Below, in pieces: positions 48,973 through 58,516 of a stretch of DNA of 64,000 nucleotides (position 1 is the stretch's first letter; each line of letters begins with the position of its first letter). The translations under genes were made by a program, and so were the position numbers. The stretch lies in contig JBDUYP010000001.1 of assembly GCA_039944535.1 (NCBI GenBank), forward strand, positions 124,001 through 188,000, read 5' to 3'. The notes under the pieces were generated by a model. The model saw nothing but the letters and a program-made list of their open reading frames with translations, was not told the DNA's origin and did not search any database. Source of the stretch: JAMZMI01 sp039944535. Its GTDB lineage: Bacteria; Bacteroidota; Bacteroidia; Cytophagales; Cyclobacteriaceae.

Positions 48973-49440
48973 ATGGATTTGAACATATCATATAAAATTG
49001 TGGAGCTTTCGCAGATGAGCGAGGCGGATCAGGCTTTGGTGAAAAGTGCCGAGGCAAGCCTGATGTATGTGCATGCTCCTTACTCCAAATTCTCTGTGGG
49101 CAGTGCTGTGCGCGATGTATCCGGCAAAGTCACAACAGGAAGCAATCAGGAAAATGCTGCGTACCCTTCAGGCCTATGTGCCGAACGTGTTGCTGTTTTT
49201 GCTGCCAAATCTCAATCTAAGGTTGACCTTGACACCATTGTGGTTTTGGCTAAAAACGAAAAAGGCCAACTGGCCGATGCTTTTTCCTGTGGCAATTGTC
49301 GGCAGGTGATGATGGAGTATGCTTCCGTTCAGAAAGGGCCCATCAAGATAATCATGCAGCGCAAGGAAGGGGATTTTGTCATGCTGGATGACGTGCGGTT
49401 TTTGTTGCCTTTTAGTTTTGCTTCAGACTCTCTGAAATAA
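48973..49440 (+). CDS. cdd: Cytidine deaminase
   Basis: Deaminates cytidine and deoxycytidine to uridine forms in pyrimidine salvage. 155 residues. Zinc-binding and proton-shuttle motif C69-A-E71 (PSGLCAERVAVFA), zinc pair C106-G-N-C109 (FSCGNCRQVMMEYA), and YSKFSVGSAVRDVSGKVTTG at the nucleoside pocket. Three Cys ligands mark the tetrameric type. Starts 11 bases after the rhomboid stop. Confidence 0.94.
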   Translation: MDLNISYKIVELSQMSEADQALVKSAEASLMYVHAPYSKFSVGSAVRDVSGKVTTGSNQENAAYPSGLCAERVAVFAAKSQSKVDLDTIVVLAKNEKGQLADAFSCGNCRQVMMEYASVQKGPIKIIMQRKEGDFVMLDDVRFLLPFSFASDSLK

Positions 49441-49441
49441 A

Positions 49442-49470
49442 AAAGCCCTGCCGTTAACGGCTGGGCTTTC
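49442..49470. terminator. Bidirectional terminator between cdd and the FKBP gene
   Basis: AAAGCCC (49442-49448) pairs with GGGCTTT (49463-49469), with GCCGTTAACGGC as an inner palindrome (49450-49461). On the plus strand it is followed by CCTTT, on the minus strand by a T-run. It lies directly after the cdd stop and 22 bases from the end of the FKBP gene. Confidence 0.85.
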
Positions 49471-49490
49471 CTTTATGTCGTCTGGGAGTT

Positions 49491-50195
49491 TTACTCTTCC
49501 CCTCCGCCTATTGAGATCAACTCAACTTCGAATATCAATACAGAATTAGGAGGAATGTCTCCGCCAGCACCTCTCGGTCCGTAACCTAGATCTGAAGGGA
49601 TCACCAATTCGGCTTTACCACCTTCTTTCATCAACTGAAGACCTTCTGTCCATCCTGGGATCACCCTGTTCAATGGGAACGTTGCAGGCTCACCTCTTTC
49701 TACCGAGCTATCAAAAACAGTTCCGTCGATTAGCTTTCCAGTGTAGTGCACTGTTACCTGATCTGTTTCTACTGGACTTGCACCTGTTCCGGCTACAAGC
49801 TCTTTGTACTGAAGACCAGATTCTGTGGTGGTCACACCTTCTTTGTCGGCATTGGCTGTCAGGTAGTCAAGTCCTTCCTGTACCATAGATTGGTTTCTTT
49901 CTTCTTCCTTCTCTTTTGCTTTTGCATCAAAAGCCTGGAAGCAAGCATTCATTTCTTCTTCTGTCAATTTGATGTCTTCTCCAAGAGCATCTTTCATGCC
50001 AGTTGCGAGTACATCAGGGTTGATACCTTCTACTTTTCTTCTCAAAATATCCTTACCAATCTGCACACCGTAGCTATAGCTCACACTATCTTCTAAAGAC
50101 GAGAAAGAGACATCTCCTCCGCCTGTTCCAATTTCATTGCAGCTAAAAGCCACGACCATCATGGCAACAATTACAAATACACTAAGATTTTTCAT
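49491..50195 (-). CDS. FKBP-type peptidyl-prolyl isomerase lipoprotein
   Basis: 234 residues. Lipobox VVAFSCNEIG. Mip/FkpA-like N-terminal dimerisation helices about 30-120 (VSYSYGVQIGKDILRRKVEG, MKDALGEDIKLTEEEMNACF) and an FKBP domain about 135-230 (VHYTGKLIDGTVFDSSVERG, EPATFPLNRVIPGWTEGLQL, DLGYGPRGAGGDIPPNSVLI). All aromatic pocket residues of active FKBPs (Y, F, D, W, Y) appear present. It acts in folding of exported proteins. Confidence 0.93.
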   Translation of the reverse strand: MKNLSVFVIVAMMVVAFSCNEIGTGGGDVSFSSLEDSVSYSYGVQIGKDILRRKVEGINPDVLATGMKDALGEDIKLTEEEMNACFQAFDAKAKEKEEERNQSMVQEGLDYLTANADKEGVTTTESGLQYKELVAGTGASPVETDQVTVHYTGKLIDGTVFDSSVERGEPATFPLNRVIPGWTEGLQLMKEGGKAELVIPSDLGYGPRGAGGDIPPNSVLIFEVELISIGGGEE

Positions 50196-50328
50196 TATAC
50201 GAATTAATTTTTTTGCGAAGGTAATTGATTAATTACTTCCTGTCATGGATGTGTTTCGTTTATCCCAAAATGTGTGAATTCTGAGTTAAAACTCATTTAA
50301 TTTGTGCCTTCAATTTTTAGCAAACAAT

Positions 50329-51999
50329 ATGGAAGTCGAGAAGAAGCCGTCGTTGAATTTTATTGAGCAAATCGTAGAGGATGATTTGAAAAGTGGTAAG
50401 CACACCAGCATACAGACGCGTTTTCCTCCTGAGCCGAATGGATACTTGCATATCGGGCATGCTAAATCAATATGCCTGAATTTTGGCCTGGCCAAAAAAT
50501 ACAATGGCAAGTGCAACCTGAGGTTTGACGATACCAACCCGGAGAAGGAAAGCCAGGAGTATGTGGACTCTATCAAGCAAAATGTGGAGTGGCTTGGCTT
50601 CAAGTGGGACGGGCAGTTTTTTGCTTCGGACTATTTCGAGACGCTTTATGAATATGCTGTGAAGTTGATACAAAAAGGAAGTGCCTATGTGGATGACCTC
50701 AGTCAGGAGCAGTTCAATAAGATCAAAGGCACGCCGACTATTCCCGGTCAGCATAGCCTTTACCGCGACCGTACTCCTGCCGAAAACCTCAAACTTTTTG
50801 AGGAAATGCGAGCTGGGAAATATGAGAATGGAGAAAAAGTGCTCCGTGCTAAGATTGACATGAGCTCTCCCAATATGCATATGCGCGACCCTATACTCTA
50901 TCGTATCAGGCACGTAGAGCATCACCGCACAGGAGATAAGTGGTGCATTTACCCGACATACGATTTTGCACATGGACAGTCGGATAGTATTGAGAAGGTC
51001 ACACACTCTCTTTGTACGCTGGAGTTTGAGGTGCACAGACCTCTTTATGAGTGGATCATCAAGGAGTTGGAGATTTATCCCACGCGGCAAATCGAATTTG
51101 CAAGATTGAATCTCAGCTATACAATAGTGAGTAAAAGAAAGCTTTTGGAACTGGTAGAAGGCAATCATGTGTCTGGCTGGGATGATCCTCGTATGCCGAC
51201 TATATCAGGAATAAGAAGGAGAGGTTTTACAGCAGAGTCAGTCAGAAATTTTGCTGAGAAAATTGGTGTTGCCAGGAGAGACGGGATCATAGATGTGGCG
51301 CTGCTGGAGCATGCCGTGAGAGAAGATCTGAACAAGAAAGCCAATCGTGTGATGGGTATTTTGAACCCCGTGAAGCTGATAGTAACCAACTGGCCGGAAG
51401 GAAAAACCGAAATGCTGACAGCAGTCAACAATCCGGAAGATGAGTCTGCCGGCACAAGAGAGATACCTTTCTCTGGCCAGGTATATATAGATCGGGGGGA
51501 CTTCCTTGAGAATCCGCCTAGTCCTAAAAAATGGTATAGACTGGGGCCTGACAGAGAGGTGCGGTTGAAGTATGCTTATATCATCAACTGTACGGGCTTC
51601 AAAAAGAATGACGCTGGTGAGATCGAGGAAATTTATGCGGAGTATGACCCTGCAACAAAAAGTGGTCAGGACACTTCTGGCAAGAAGGTGAAAGGAACCC
51701 TAGGTTGGGTGTCTGCGGATGATGCCGTAAGTGCTGAAATCAGGCTATATGATCGGCTATTCAAAACAGAAAACCTTAGTGATATAGATGATGATTTCAA
51801 AAATCACCTCAACCCGGATTCTCTTGAAATCAACAAAAAAGCACTTTTGGAGGGCTCATTGAAAAACGCGAAGGTGGGAGATCAGATGCAGTTTGAGCGA
51901 GTAGGCTACTTTCGGGTAGATGAAGACTCCACGCCGGAGAATCTTGTTTTCAATCAGACCATCACGCTTAGGGACAACTGGCAGAAAAAAAGGGGGTAA
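50329..51999 (+). CDS. glnS: Glutamine-tRNA ligase
   Basis: Charges tRNA-Gln with glutamine. 556 residues from ATG 50329; the TTG at 50302 would add nine residues without homology support and is not used. Class I motif HIGH in FPPEPNGYLHIGHAKSICLN, the KMSKS-like VSKRKLLELVEGNHVSGWDD, and DDTNPEKESQEYVDSIKQNV. The C-terminal beta-barrel tRNA-binding part is complete (LGWVSADDAVSAEIRLYDRL). It ends at a convergent gene; the last codons KKRG and the stop are part of the other gene's terminator. Confidence 0.95.
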   Translation: MEVEKKPSLNFIEQIVEDDLKSGKHTSIQTRFPPEPNGYLHIGHAKSICLNFGLAKKYNGKCNLRFDDTNPEKESQEYVDSIKQNVEWLGFKWDGQFFASDYFETLYEYAVKLIQKGSAYVDDLSQEQFNKIKGTPTIPGQHSLYRDRTPAENLKLFEEMRAGKYENGEKVLRAKIDMSSPNMHMRDPILYRIRHVEHHRTGDKWCIYPTYDFAHGQSDSIEKVTHSLCTLEFEVHRPLYEWIIKELEIYPTRQIEFARLNLSYTIVSKRKLLELVEGNHVSGWDDPRMPTISGIRRRGFTAESVRNFAEKIGVARRDGIIDVALLEHAVREDLNKKANRVMGILNPVKLIVTNWPEGKTEMLTAVNNPEDESAGTREIPFSGQVYIDRGDFLENPPSPKKWYRLGPDREVRLKYAYIINCTGFKKNDAGEIEEIYAEYDPATKSGQDTSGKKVKGTLGWVSADDAVSAEIRLYDRLFKTENLSDIDDDFKNHLNPDSLEINKKALLEGSLKNAKVGDQMQFERVGYFRVDEDSTPENLVFNQTITLRDNWQKKRG

Positions 52000-52010
52000 C
52001 TAATACCCCC
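51985..52010 (-). terminator. Terminator of the 52000-53133 gene, embedded in the end of glnS
   Basis: Arms GGGGGTA (51992-51998) and TACCCCC (52004-52010), loop ACTAA that contains parts of both stop codons. On the minus strand the stem is followed by seven T (51991-51985). The lysine codons at the glnS end form the T-run of the opposite strand. Confidence 0.8.
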
Positions 52011-53133
52011 TGTAATACGCTGATACTTTAGAGACCACCTGATCGTAAAGCGGAGCGGTAAACTCCTCAAACATGACCTGTGGGTTTGGAATGGAAACAT
52101 TTGATCTATTCACCATTTCGAGTTCTTCATCACTGAGCGCTCTTTTGTCACCATTGTAACTGGCCCACATTATACTCCAGGTATATTCACTTGGCATTTT
52201 TTCCTGTGTGATCACTTTGCCGGTTTCGTTATCCAAAATCCTGAAATCCAGAACGCCACCTCCCGTAATTGACTTTTCGGAAATTTTGAGAGTGGCTTTT
52301 ACTGTGCCGTAGATATCTTCACCATTTTTTGTGGCTATCACCACACTGTCTTTGGAAACCTCCTTTTGTGTGTTGTTTTGGAACACATTCCCCAGAGAAA
52401 ACCTGTCGAATTCCATTTGAATCACATGGTCAATAAACTCCAAATTCTGATTTTTTGCTTCGTCAGGAGTGTAGAACCTCACGTACTTGTTGATAGGTTG
52501 ATGATGCAGGTATTCATTGATTTTATTTACAAAAAATTCATGCTTTACATCCATCATCCTTGTGGGGCTCGGTATGGGCTCTACCACCACTTTGAGCGTG
52601 GCATAATACAATGATTCCGCAAGTTTATCTTCCACGTCTTTGTAACGAGGCACCATCTCTTTTACTACCTCGAAGTGTCCGTGAGCTTCTAGTGCCTTTT
52701 CACGTATTTTCTTATTTGCCAAAGCCGTGACTCCCAGATTGTACCTCGTTTCAGCGGCTTTTTGTCTTGCGGATTGCAGTTCGCTATCGTACTTCACAGG
52801 GTTGGGTACCAGATCCAGACATGTTGGGCATTTGCGGATGGCGTCATACAGACGGTTGATCGAAAGATACTCGTTGGCCATTTTTTCCCACTTGAACATA
52901 TCCGCGGAAGCATTGGCACGAGATACATTGTCCAGATGGGTAGATACGGCAAACCGGTATGCTTTCTTTAGCGTTGAGCGGGCTTTTTTGCTATCTCCGT
53001 TGGATTTTAATCTGTTTACCGCCTGAGATACGGCCAAATCATACTGGCCCTGCTCCAGTGCTTTTTTTCCTGTTTTACACCCGGACAAGGCAATGGTAAA
53101 GCTGAAAAATGCGAGTATGTATATTCTGTTCAT
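52000..53133 (-). CDS. Hypothetical lipoprotein with helical repeats
   Basis: 377 residues; lipobox FTIALSGCKTGKK. TPR-like helices span about 25-190 (KKALEQGQYDLAVSQAVNRL, ARSTLKKAYRFAVSTHLDN, ARQKAAETRYNLGVTALANK), then an alpha/beta part about 190-370 (LKVVVEPIPSPTRMMDVKHE, IDHVIQMEFDRFSLGNVFQN, GTVKATLKISEKSITGGGVL). No named family recognised. It is the only minus-strand gene in this stretch and ends directly against glnS. Confidence 0.7.
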   Translation of the reverse strand: MNRIYILAFFSFTIALSGCKTGKKALEQGQYDLAVSQAVNRLKSNGDSKKARSTLKKAYRFAVSTHLDNVSRANASADMFKWEKMANEYLSINRLYDAIRKCPTCLDLVPNPVKYDSELQSARQKAAETRYNLGVTALANKKIREKALEAHGHFEVVKEMVPRYKDVEDKLAESLYYATLKVVVEPIPSPTRMMDVKHEFFVNKINEYLHHQPINKYVRFYTPDEAKNQNLEFIDHVIQMEFDRFSLGNVFQNNTQKEVSKDSVVIATKNGEDIYGTVKATLKISEKSITGGGVLDFRILDNETGKVITQEKMPSEYTWSIMWASYNGDKRALSDEELEMVNRSNVSIPNPQVMFEEFTAPLYDQVVSKVSAYYRGY

Positions 53134-53260
53134 AGCTGATGTATTTGATCCTAAAGTTATTCAGTCCAGAAATAATGCCAACTATAAAACGGTATTCAGT
53201 GAAGCTGAAAGTGTGATATTAAAATATTTCATTAAATTCATAAAAATATCCAATACTATC

Positions 53261-53530
53261 ATGCCTATTACAGTAAGAGATTTCGTCCCCGAAAAAAGCA
53301 AAGGAGGAATGTTTAAATCCGGAAAAGTTCAGCATTTTGATGAGGTACTCGCCTCCATGAACCAATGGATTGATGGAAACCCCAACATTGAGATTGTAAA
53401 TATCGAGACGGTGTTGCTGCCCAACATTCACGATAGCAACGAAGAGGGTAGTCAGGATACTGAATTGTGGACTGGAGGAGAGTCCAGTTCTCAGTGGTAC
53501 CAGCTGTTGCGTGTCTGGTACAAAGAGTAG
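53261..53530 (+). CDS. Small hypothetical protein
   Basis: 89 residues. The frame is open from 53093, but ATG 53261 (MPITVRDFVPEKSKGGMFKS) is the sensible start: the codons before it overlap the 5' end of the divergent lipoprotein gene and look non-coding. The domain EVLASMNQWIDGNPNIEIVN, IETVLLPNIHD, TELWTGGESSSQWYQLLRVW suggests a small alpha/beta fold. Function unknown. About 120 bases lie before the esterase gene. Confidence 0.6.
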   Translation: MPITVRDFVPEKSKGGMFKSGKVQHFDEVLASMNQWIDGNPNIEIVNIETVLLPNIHDSNEEGSQDTELWTGGESSSQWYQLLRVWYKE

Positions 53531-53660
53531 AAGAGCGGCTTTTCAGATTTATTCAAGCGGTTTTCGCGGCTTCACTTTTGGTTTTTCATACTATTCCATG
53601 GTTATGGTTTATCATTGCATTTTTGTTTTCTGACCAGCAAAAATTCAAACCGTGCTCCCT

Positions 53661-54233
53661 ATGGATAAACCCGTCCTGATGTTTTTTGGGGACAGCATAA
53701 CCGCTGGTTATGAGCTGGATCCTAAGGAGGCTTTTCCCGCCATTATAGAGCGAAAAATGCTCGACCTGGAGTATGACTATGAAGTCATCAATGCAGGGTT
53801 AAGTGGTGAAGCCTCCGCCGAAGGTTTGCTGCGTGTCAATACTGTGCTTAAGACAATTCCGGACATTTTTGTGCTGGAGCTTGGCGCAAATGATGGCCTC
53901 AGGGGTCTGAATTTTGGATTGCTCAAGAACAACCTCCAAAGAATTATTGACAGGGTCAAAAAGGTAAATCCCAATGTGACGCTCGTAGTGGCCGGGATGG
54001 AAATGCCACGTGAAATGGGTGAGAACTACAGAGGCCGGTTTAGTCAGGTGTTTCGGGACGTTGTGGAAGAAAACAGTGCATATTTCATCCCTTTCATTTT
54101 AGAGGGAGTTGGTGGTGTTCCTGAACTCAACATGCCAGACGGCATTCATCCCACAGCCAAGGGTCATTTGGTGATTGCCGAGACAGTATGGACTTGCATC
54201 AACCCATTATTAAAGTCTAAATCTGATATATGA
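53661..54233 (+). CDS. SGNH/GDSL hydrolase (TesA-like arylesterase)
   Basis: 190 residues from ATG 53661; a GTG at 53652 would add three. Block I VLMFFGDSITAGYELD with the nucleophile Ser, block III LELGANDGLRGLNFG with Gly and Asn, block V MPDGIHPTAKGHLVIA with the Asp-His pair. This matches lysophospholipase L1/TesA. A secretion signal is not evident, so it may be cytosolic. Its stop overlaps the start of the symporter gene by four bases (ATGA). Confidence 0.9.
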   Translation: MDKPVLMFFGDSITAGYELDPKEAFPAIIERKMLDLEYDYEVINAGLSGEASAEGLLRVNTVLKTIPDIFVLELGANDGLRGLNFGLLKNNLQRIIDRVKKVNPNVTLVVAGMEMPREMGENYRGRFSQVFRDVVEENSAYFIPFILEGVGGVPELNMPDGIHPTAKGHLVIAETVWTCINPLLKSKSDI

Positions 54234-55588
54234 AGACCATAGAACACATCATTGAATCTGCCGCAAGTTTCGTCTGGGGGACTCCTTTACTTATACTGCT
54301 TCTGGGTGGAGGTGCTTTTTTTATGATCTATTCGAGGTTTTTGCCTTTCAGGTATTTGGGTCATGCTATCAATGTGCTTCGGGGAAAATACGATGATAAA
54401 AGCGACCCAGGACAGATCAGCCACTTTCAGGCGTTATCCGGAGCTCTTGCCGCTACCATCGGCATGGGAAATATCAGTGGTGTAGCGGTAGCGATTGCCA
54501 CGGGTGGTCCCGGGGCAATCTTCTGGATGTGGGTGAGTGCGTTTTTTGGGATGGCCACCAAGTTTTTTACCTGTAGTTTGGCGGTAATGTTTCGTGGAAA
54601 AGACTCTGCCGGAGAGATTCAGGGTGGTCCTATGTATTTTATAGAAGAAGGTCTGGGTAAGAAATGGAAGCCACTGGCTGTAGCATTTGCGGTATTGGGT
54701 TCGCTAGGATTTACACCGATTTTCCAAACACACCAAAGTATTGATGCCATCAAGGATGTATTGCTTGCCCCCGCGGGAATCAATACCGATTCTTTCTATC
54801 TCGATTTATCTCTGGGTTTGGGTATTGCTGTAGTGGTAGGGCTTGTAATATTCGGTGGCATTACCAGAATCGGGAATGTGGCGGCCAGGTTGGTGCCTAC
54901 CATGGTTGTACTCTATGTAGTGAGTGTGTTATCCATACTAATAATGAATATCGGGGACGTCATTCCTTCCCTAACCTTGATAGTCACGGATGCCTTTACT
55001 GCTGAAGCGGCCATGGGTGGTGCGCTGGGAGCTTTGATTATCATTGGGGCCAGAAGAGCGGCTTTTTCCAATGAAGCGGGAGTAGGCTCTGCTCCTATGA
55101 TGCACGGTGCAGCCAAGACAAAAGAACCTATTCGTGAGGGCCTGGTAGCGATGCTAGGACCGGCGATTGACACACTTGTGATATGCACCATGACAGGTTT
55201 GGCCATCTTGGTTACTGATTCGTGGCAGTCAGGAGAGTTGAATGGAATTTTGATGACAGCCAAAGCTTTTGAAGTGAGTCTGCCGGTAGTAGGGCCATAT
55301 ATTCTGTTGCTATGCGTTTTGGTTTTCGCTATTACCACCATTTTTGGTTTAGGGTATTATGGTCAAAAATGCTTCTCCTACCTGGTAGGAGTAAAAAGAG
55401 GTCGTTATTTCAACTATTGGTATGTCAGCTCCATTTTGATAGCATCAGTAACCACGCTCAATGCCATTGTATATTTTATTGACCTCACCTACGGACTGAT
55501 GGCATTTCCAACAATGATTGGGGCCATACTGATGGCACCAAAAATAAGACGAGCTGCCAGAGAATATTTCAGTCGTGTAAACATCTGA
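54230..55588 (+). CDS. Sodium:alanine symporter (AGCS family)
   Basis: 452 residues with about ten membrane helices. Signature G-rich block GALAATIGMGNISGVAVAIA and ATGGPGAIFWMWVSAFFGMA, followed by AAFSNEAGVGSAPMMHGAAK, characteristic of AgcS/AlsT carriers that import alanine or glycine with sodium. Complete. Coupled to the GDSL esterase upstream. Confidence 0.93.
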   Translation: MKTIEHIIESAASFVWGTPLLILLLGGGAFFMIYSRFLPFRYLGHAINVLRGKYDDKSDPGQISHFQALSGALAATIGMGNISGVAVAIATGGPGAIFWMWVSAFFGMATKFFTCSLAVMFRGKDSAGEIQGGPMYFIEEGLGKKWKPLAVAFAVLGSLGFTPIFQTHQSIDAIKDVLLAPAGINTDSFYLDLSLGLGIAVVVGLVIFGGITRIGNVAARLVPTMVVLYVVSVLSILIMNIGDVIPSLTLIVTDAFTAEAAMGGALGALIIIGARRAAFSNEAGVGSAPMMHGAAKTKEPIREGLVAMLGPAIDTLVICTMTGLAILVTDSWQSGELNGILMTAKAFEVSLPVVGPYILLLCVLVFAITTIFGLGYYGQKCFSYLVGVKRGRYFNYWYVSSILIASVTTLNAIVYFIDLTYGLMAFPTMIGAILMAPKIRRAAREYFSRVNI

Positions 55589-55713
55589 TTTTTACTGGAT
55601 TAAACGCGAATTTCATTCACTCAGCCAGCTTATCTCTTTAATGGTCGAAATGTTTCTTTCTGCGCTTTTCTTTCTTTTATATTTGTCTCCCAATAAGGAC
55701 TATTAGCTCATAG

Positions 55714-57054
55714 ATGAGAATTATCATAGCAGGTGCTGGAGATTTGGGATTTCATCTCGCCAAACTATTAGCCTACGAGAATCAGGATATTATTCTTATA
55801 GACCAGGACGTGAGCGTGCTGGAATACGCCTCGAATAATCTGGATGTAAGCACAATCAAAGGCAGCTCTACTTCCGTGAAGATTCTGGAGGAAGCCAACG
55901 TCGGGAAAGCCGACCTACTAATAGCTGTGACCTCCATCGAGGAAACAAACATTACCACTTGCATCGTAGGAAAAAGCCTTGGGGCGAAAAAAACTGTCGC
56001 CCGAATTTCTAACATTGAATTTCTATATCAGCGGGAGAAGCTCAACCTCAAAGGGATGGGTATAGATGAGATCATTTCGCCGGAATCTCTGGCTGCCAAG
56101 GAGATTAAGCGCCTGATCAAGCAATCGGCACTTACCGATGCTTTTGAGTTTGAAAATGGACTTTTGTCCCTAATAGGGATTACCGTTGATGAAAAGTCCG
56201 AGTTGAAAGACAAGACCCTCACCGAAACGGCTTACCTTAACCCCGATCACAACTTCACTACGATCGCTATTCTGAGAGATAACAAAACCATCATTCCTCA
56301 TGGTGACAATAAGTTTTTGCTCAATGATCACGCCTATTTTATAGCCGAGCCGAGCGGGATTGACCGTGTGATGTCTCTTGCGGGCAAGGAGCGATTCGAA
56401 ATCAAAAACATCATGATCCTGGGTGGTAGCAAGGTGGGGATCAATACAGCAAAACAGCTGAGTAAAAAATACAGTATCAAGATTGTAGAAAAGGATAAGG
56501 AAAAGTGTTTTGCTCTGGCTGATGCTCTGCCTGAGACCATGGTGATCAATGGTGATGTGCGTGATACGAACATGCTCAAAGAAGAGGGACTGGATCGTAT
56601 GGATGCATTTATCGCCGTGACCGGAAACTCAGAAACGAACATCATTTCTTCACTGGTAGCCAAAAACCATGGGGTGAAAAAAACCATAGCAGCGGTAGAA
56701 AACGTTGACTATATCCACCTGTCTCAAAGCATAGGTGTTGATACCATGATCAACAAAAAGTTGATTGCGGCAAATTTTATTTTCAGATATATCCGTCGTG
56801 GTGAGGTGCTGAGCCTGACCAGTATTCATGGAGTGGATGCCGAGATTCTTGAATTTGAGGTAAAACCAAACTCTAAGATATTGACCCATGAGCTGCGTAA
56901 CCTTGACTTCCCAAAAACGGCAGTCATTGGCGGTGTAATAAGAAAAGAGGTAGGATATACCGTACGGGGTAACTTTGAGTTTGAAGAAAAAGACAGGGTG
57001 GTGGTATTGTCTAACCCTGATTGCATTCATATAGTCGAAGGCTTTTTCAAATAG
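55714..57054 (+). CDS. trkA: Trk potassium uptake system regulator
   Basis: 446 residues with two RCK (N plus C) repeats. First Rossmann motif MRIIIAGAGDLGFHLAKLLA, second KNIMILGGSKVGINTAKQLS at about 228, each with an acidic end (LIDQDV, IVEKDK) for NAD(H)/ATP binding. RCK-C parts are ENGLLSLIGITVDEKSELKD and EILEFEVKPNSKILTHELRN. It gates the TrkH channel encoded two bases downstream. Confidence 0.94.
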   Translation: MRIIIAGAGDLGFHLAKLLAYENQDIILIDQDVSVLEYASNNLDVSTIKGSSTSVKILEEANVGKADLLIAVTSIEETNITTCIVGKSLGAKKTVARISNIEFLYQREKLNLKGMGIDEIISPESLAAKEIKRLIKQSALTDAFEFENGLLSLIGITVDEKSELKDKTLTETAYLNPDHNFTTIAILRDNKTIIPHGDNKFLLNDHAYFIAEPSGIDRVMSLAGKERFEIKNIMILGGSKVGINTAKQLSKKYSIKIVEKDKEKCFALADALPETMVINGDVRDTNMLKEEGLDRMDAFIAVTGNSETNIISSLVAKNHGVKKTIAAVENVDYIHLSQSIGVDTMINKKLIAANFIFRYIRRGEVLSLTSIHGVDAEILEFEVKPNSKILTHELRNLDFPKTAVIGGVIRKEVGYTVRGNFEFEEKDRVVVLSNPDCIHIVEGFFK

Positions 57055-57056
57055 TC

Positions 57057-58511
57057 ATGCGTTTCAACTACCGTGTTATCGTAAATATTCTGGGCATTCT
57101 TTTGATAATGAACGGAGCATTTATGTATCTGTGCATTCCGTTTTCCCTACACTATTTTGAAGGCGACCTGCTAGCCATTTTTGGTGCAGGGTCTATCACA
57201 CTCATCTCAGGGTTGATCTTGTTTCTGACCACCAAAAAAAATCAGATAAAGGAGCTAAAGAAGCGTGATGGATATCTGGTGGTCACGCTCGGTTGGTTGG
57301 TGATGTCTTTTTTTGGCACGCTTCCCTACCTTTTCAGCGGAGCGATTCCTGACTTCAGCAATGCTTTTTTCGAAACGATCTCCGGGTTTTCTACCACTGG
57401 TGCCACCATCCTTACGGATATTGAGGGTGTGCATAAAGGAATATTATTCTGGCGAAGTTTGACACAATGGATCGGGGGAATGGGTATTATCGTACTTACA
57501 GTAGCCATTTTACCCATACTGGGCATTGGTGGCATGCAGCTATTTGTTGCGGAAGCTCCCGGTGTTTCTCCAGATAAACTTCAGCCAAGAATCAAAGAAA
57601 CAGCCAAGCGACTTTGGTTGATCTATCTGGGTTTGACTTTTGCCGAGACAGTGATGCTTTGGCTAGGGGGGATGACTTTTTACGATGCGATCAATCATGG
57701 CCTCACCACGATGGCCACAGGTGGATTTTCTACTAAAAATGCCAGCATCGCGTTTTATGATTCGCCTTTCATACAGTATGTGATTATCATGTTCATGTTT
57801 CTGGCGGGCACAAACTTTACCATGACTTACTTCGGCCTGCACGGACAGTTTGAAAAAGTCTTAAAAAACGATGAATTCAAATTCTACCTGGGCTTTTGCA
57901 TTGTGCTCACATTGATAGTTGCTACGGGTGTTTATTTGCTGGGCGGAGGCATAGAGCAGTCATTCAGAGATGCAGCCTTTCAGGTCGTTTCGATCATTAC
58001 AACCACGGGTTATATAACTGCAGACTACACGATGTGGGGATCGTTCATTACGCTTTTGGTATTCATCATGATGTTTTTGGGAGCATCGGCGGGATCTACA
58101 GCTGGTGGGGTGAAAATCGTGCGTCACATTATTTTAATAAAAAATAGTTTGCTCGAATTGAAGCGCCAACTGCACCCAAATGCAGTGATTCCCGTAAGGT
58201 TCAATGGCAATGCTGTATCCAGAGATATCACCTTCAACATCCTGGCTTTTATTATGATTTATATCTTGATTTTTGCTGGGTCTTCTATCGTGATGGGAAT
58301 GCTCGGTGAGGATTTCATGACTGCCATCGGGTCTGTTGCTACTTGCCTGGGAAACATCGGTCCGGGGCTGGGTTCGGTAGGTCCTGTAGATAATTTTGCG
58401 CAGATATCAACACCGGGAAAGTGGCTTTTGTCATTTTTGATGCTGCTTGGGCGTTTAGAGCTTTTTACCGTGCTGATATTGTTCACACCATACTTTTGGA
58501 AAACTAACTAA
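57057..58511 (+). CDS. trkH: Trk/Ktr potassium channel subunit
   Basis: Potassium-translocating subunit, 484 residues from ATG 57057. A TTG at 57021 lies inside trkA and is not used. Four selectivity-filter repeats are visible: ETISGFSTTGATIL, GLTTMATGGFSTKN, FQVVSIITTTGYITADY and SVATCLGNIGPGLGS. The filter Gly residues are all present, so the channel looks functional. It starts three bases after the trkA stop, forming a trkAH operon. Confidence 0.94.
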   Translation: MRFNYRVIVNILGILLIMNGAFMYLCIPFSLHYFEGDLLAIFGAGSITLISGLILFLTTKKNQIKELKKRDGYLVVTLGWLVMSFFGTLPYLFSGAIPDFSNAFFETISGFSTTGATILTDIEGVHKGILFWRSLTQWIGGMGIIVLTVAILPILGIGGMQLFVAEAPGVSPDKLQPRIKETAKRLWLIYLGLTFAETVMLWLGGMTFYDAINHGLTTMATGGFSTKNASIAFYDSPFIQYVIIMFMFLAGTNFTMTYFGLHGQFEKVLKNDEFKFYLGFCIVLTLIVATGVYLLGGGIEQSFRDAAFQVVSIITTTGYITADYTMWGSFITLLVFIMMFLGASAGSTAGGVKIVRHIILIKNSLLELKRQLHPNAVIPVRFNGNAVSRDITFNILAFIMIYILIFAGSSIVMGMLGEDFMTAIGSVATCLGNIGPGLGSVGPVDNFAQISTPGKWLLSFLMLLGRLELFTVLILFTPYFWKTN

Positions 58512-58516
58512 TTCAA

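Noticed and set aside
50302..50328. Upstream TTG start for glnS
   Set aside because: The added residues MCLQFLANN have no homology basis; the ATG at 50329 gives the usual N-terminus.
53093..53260. N-terminal extension of the small protein at 53261
   Set aside because: It overlaps the 5' end of the divergent lipoprotein gene and its composition is not protein-like; ATG 53261 is preferred.
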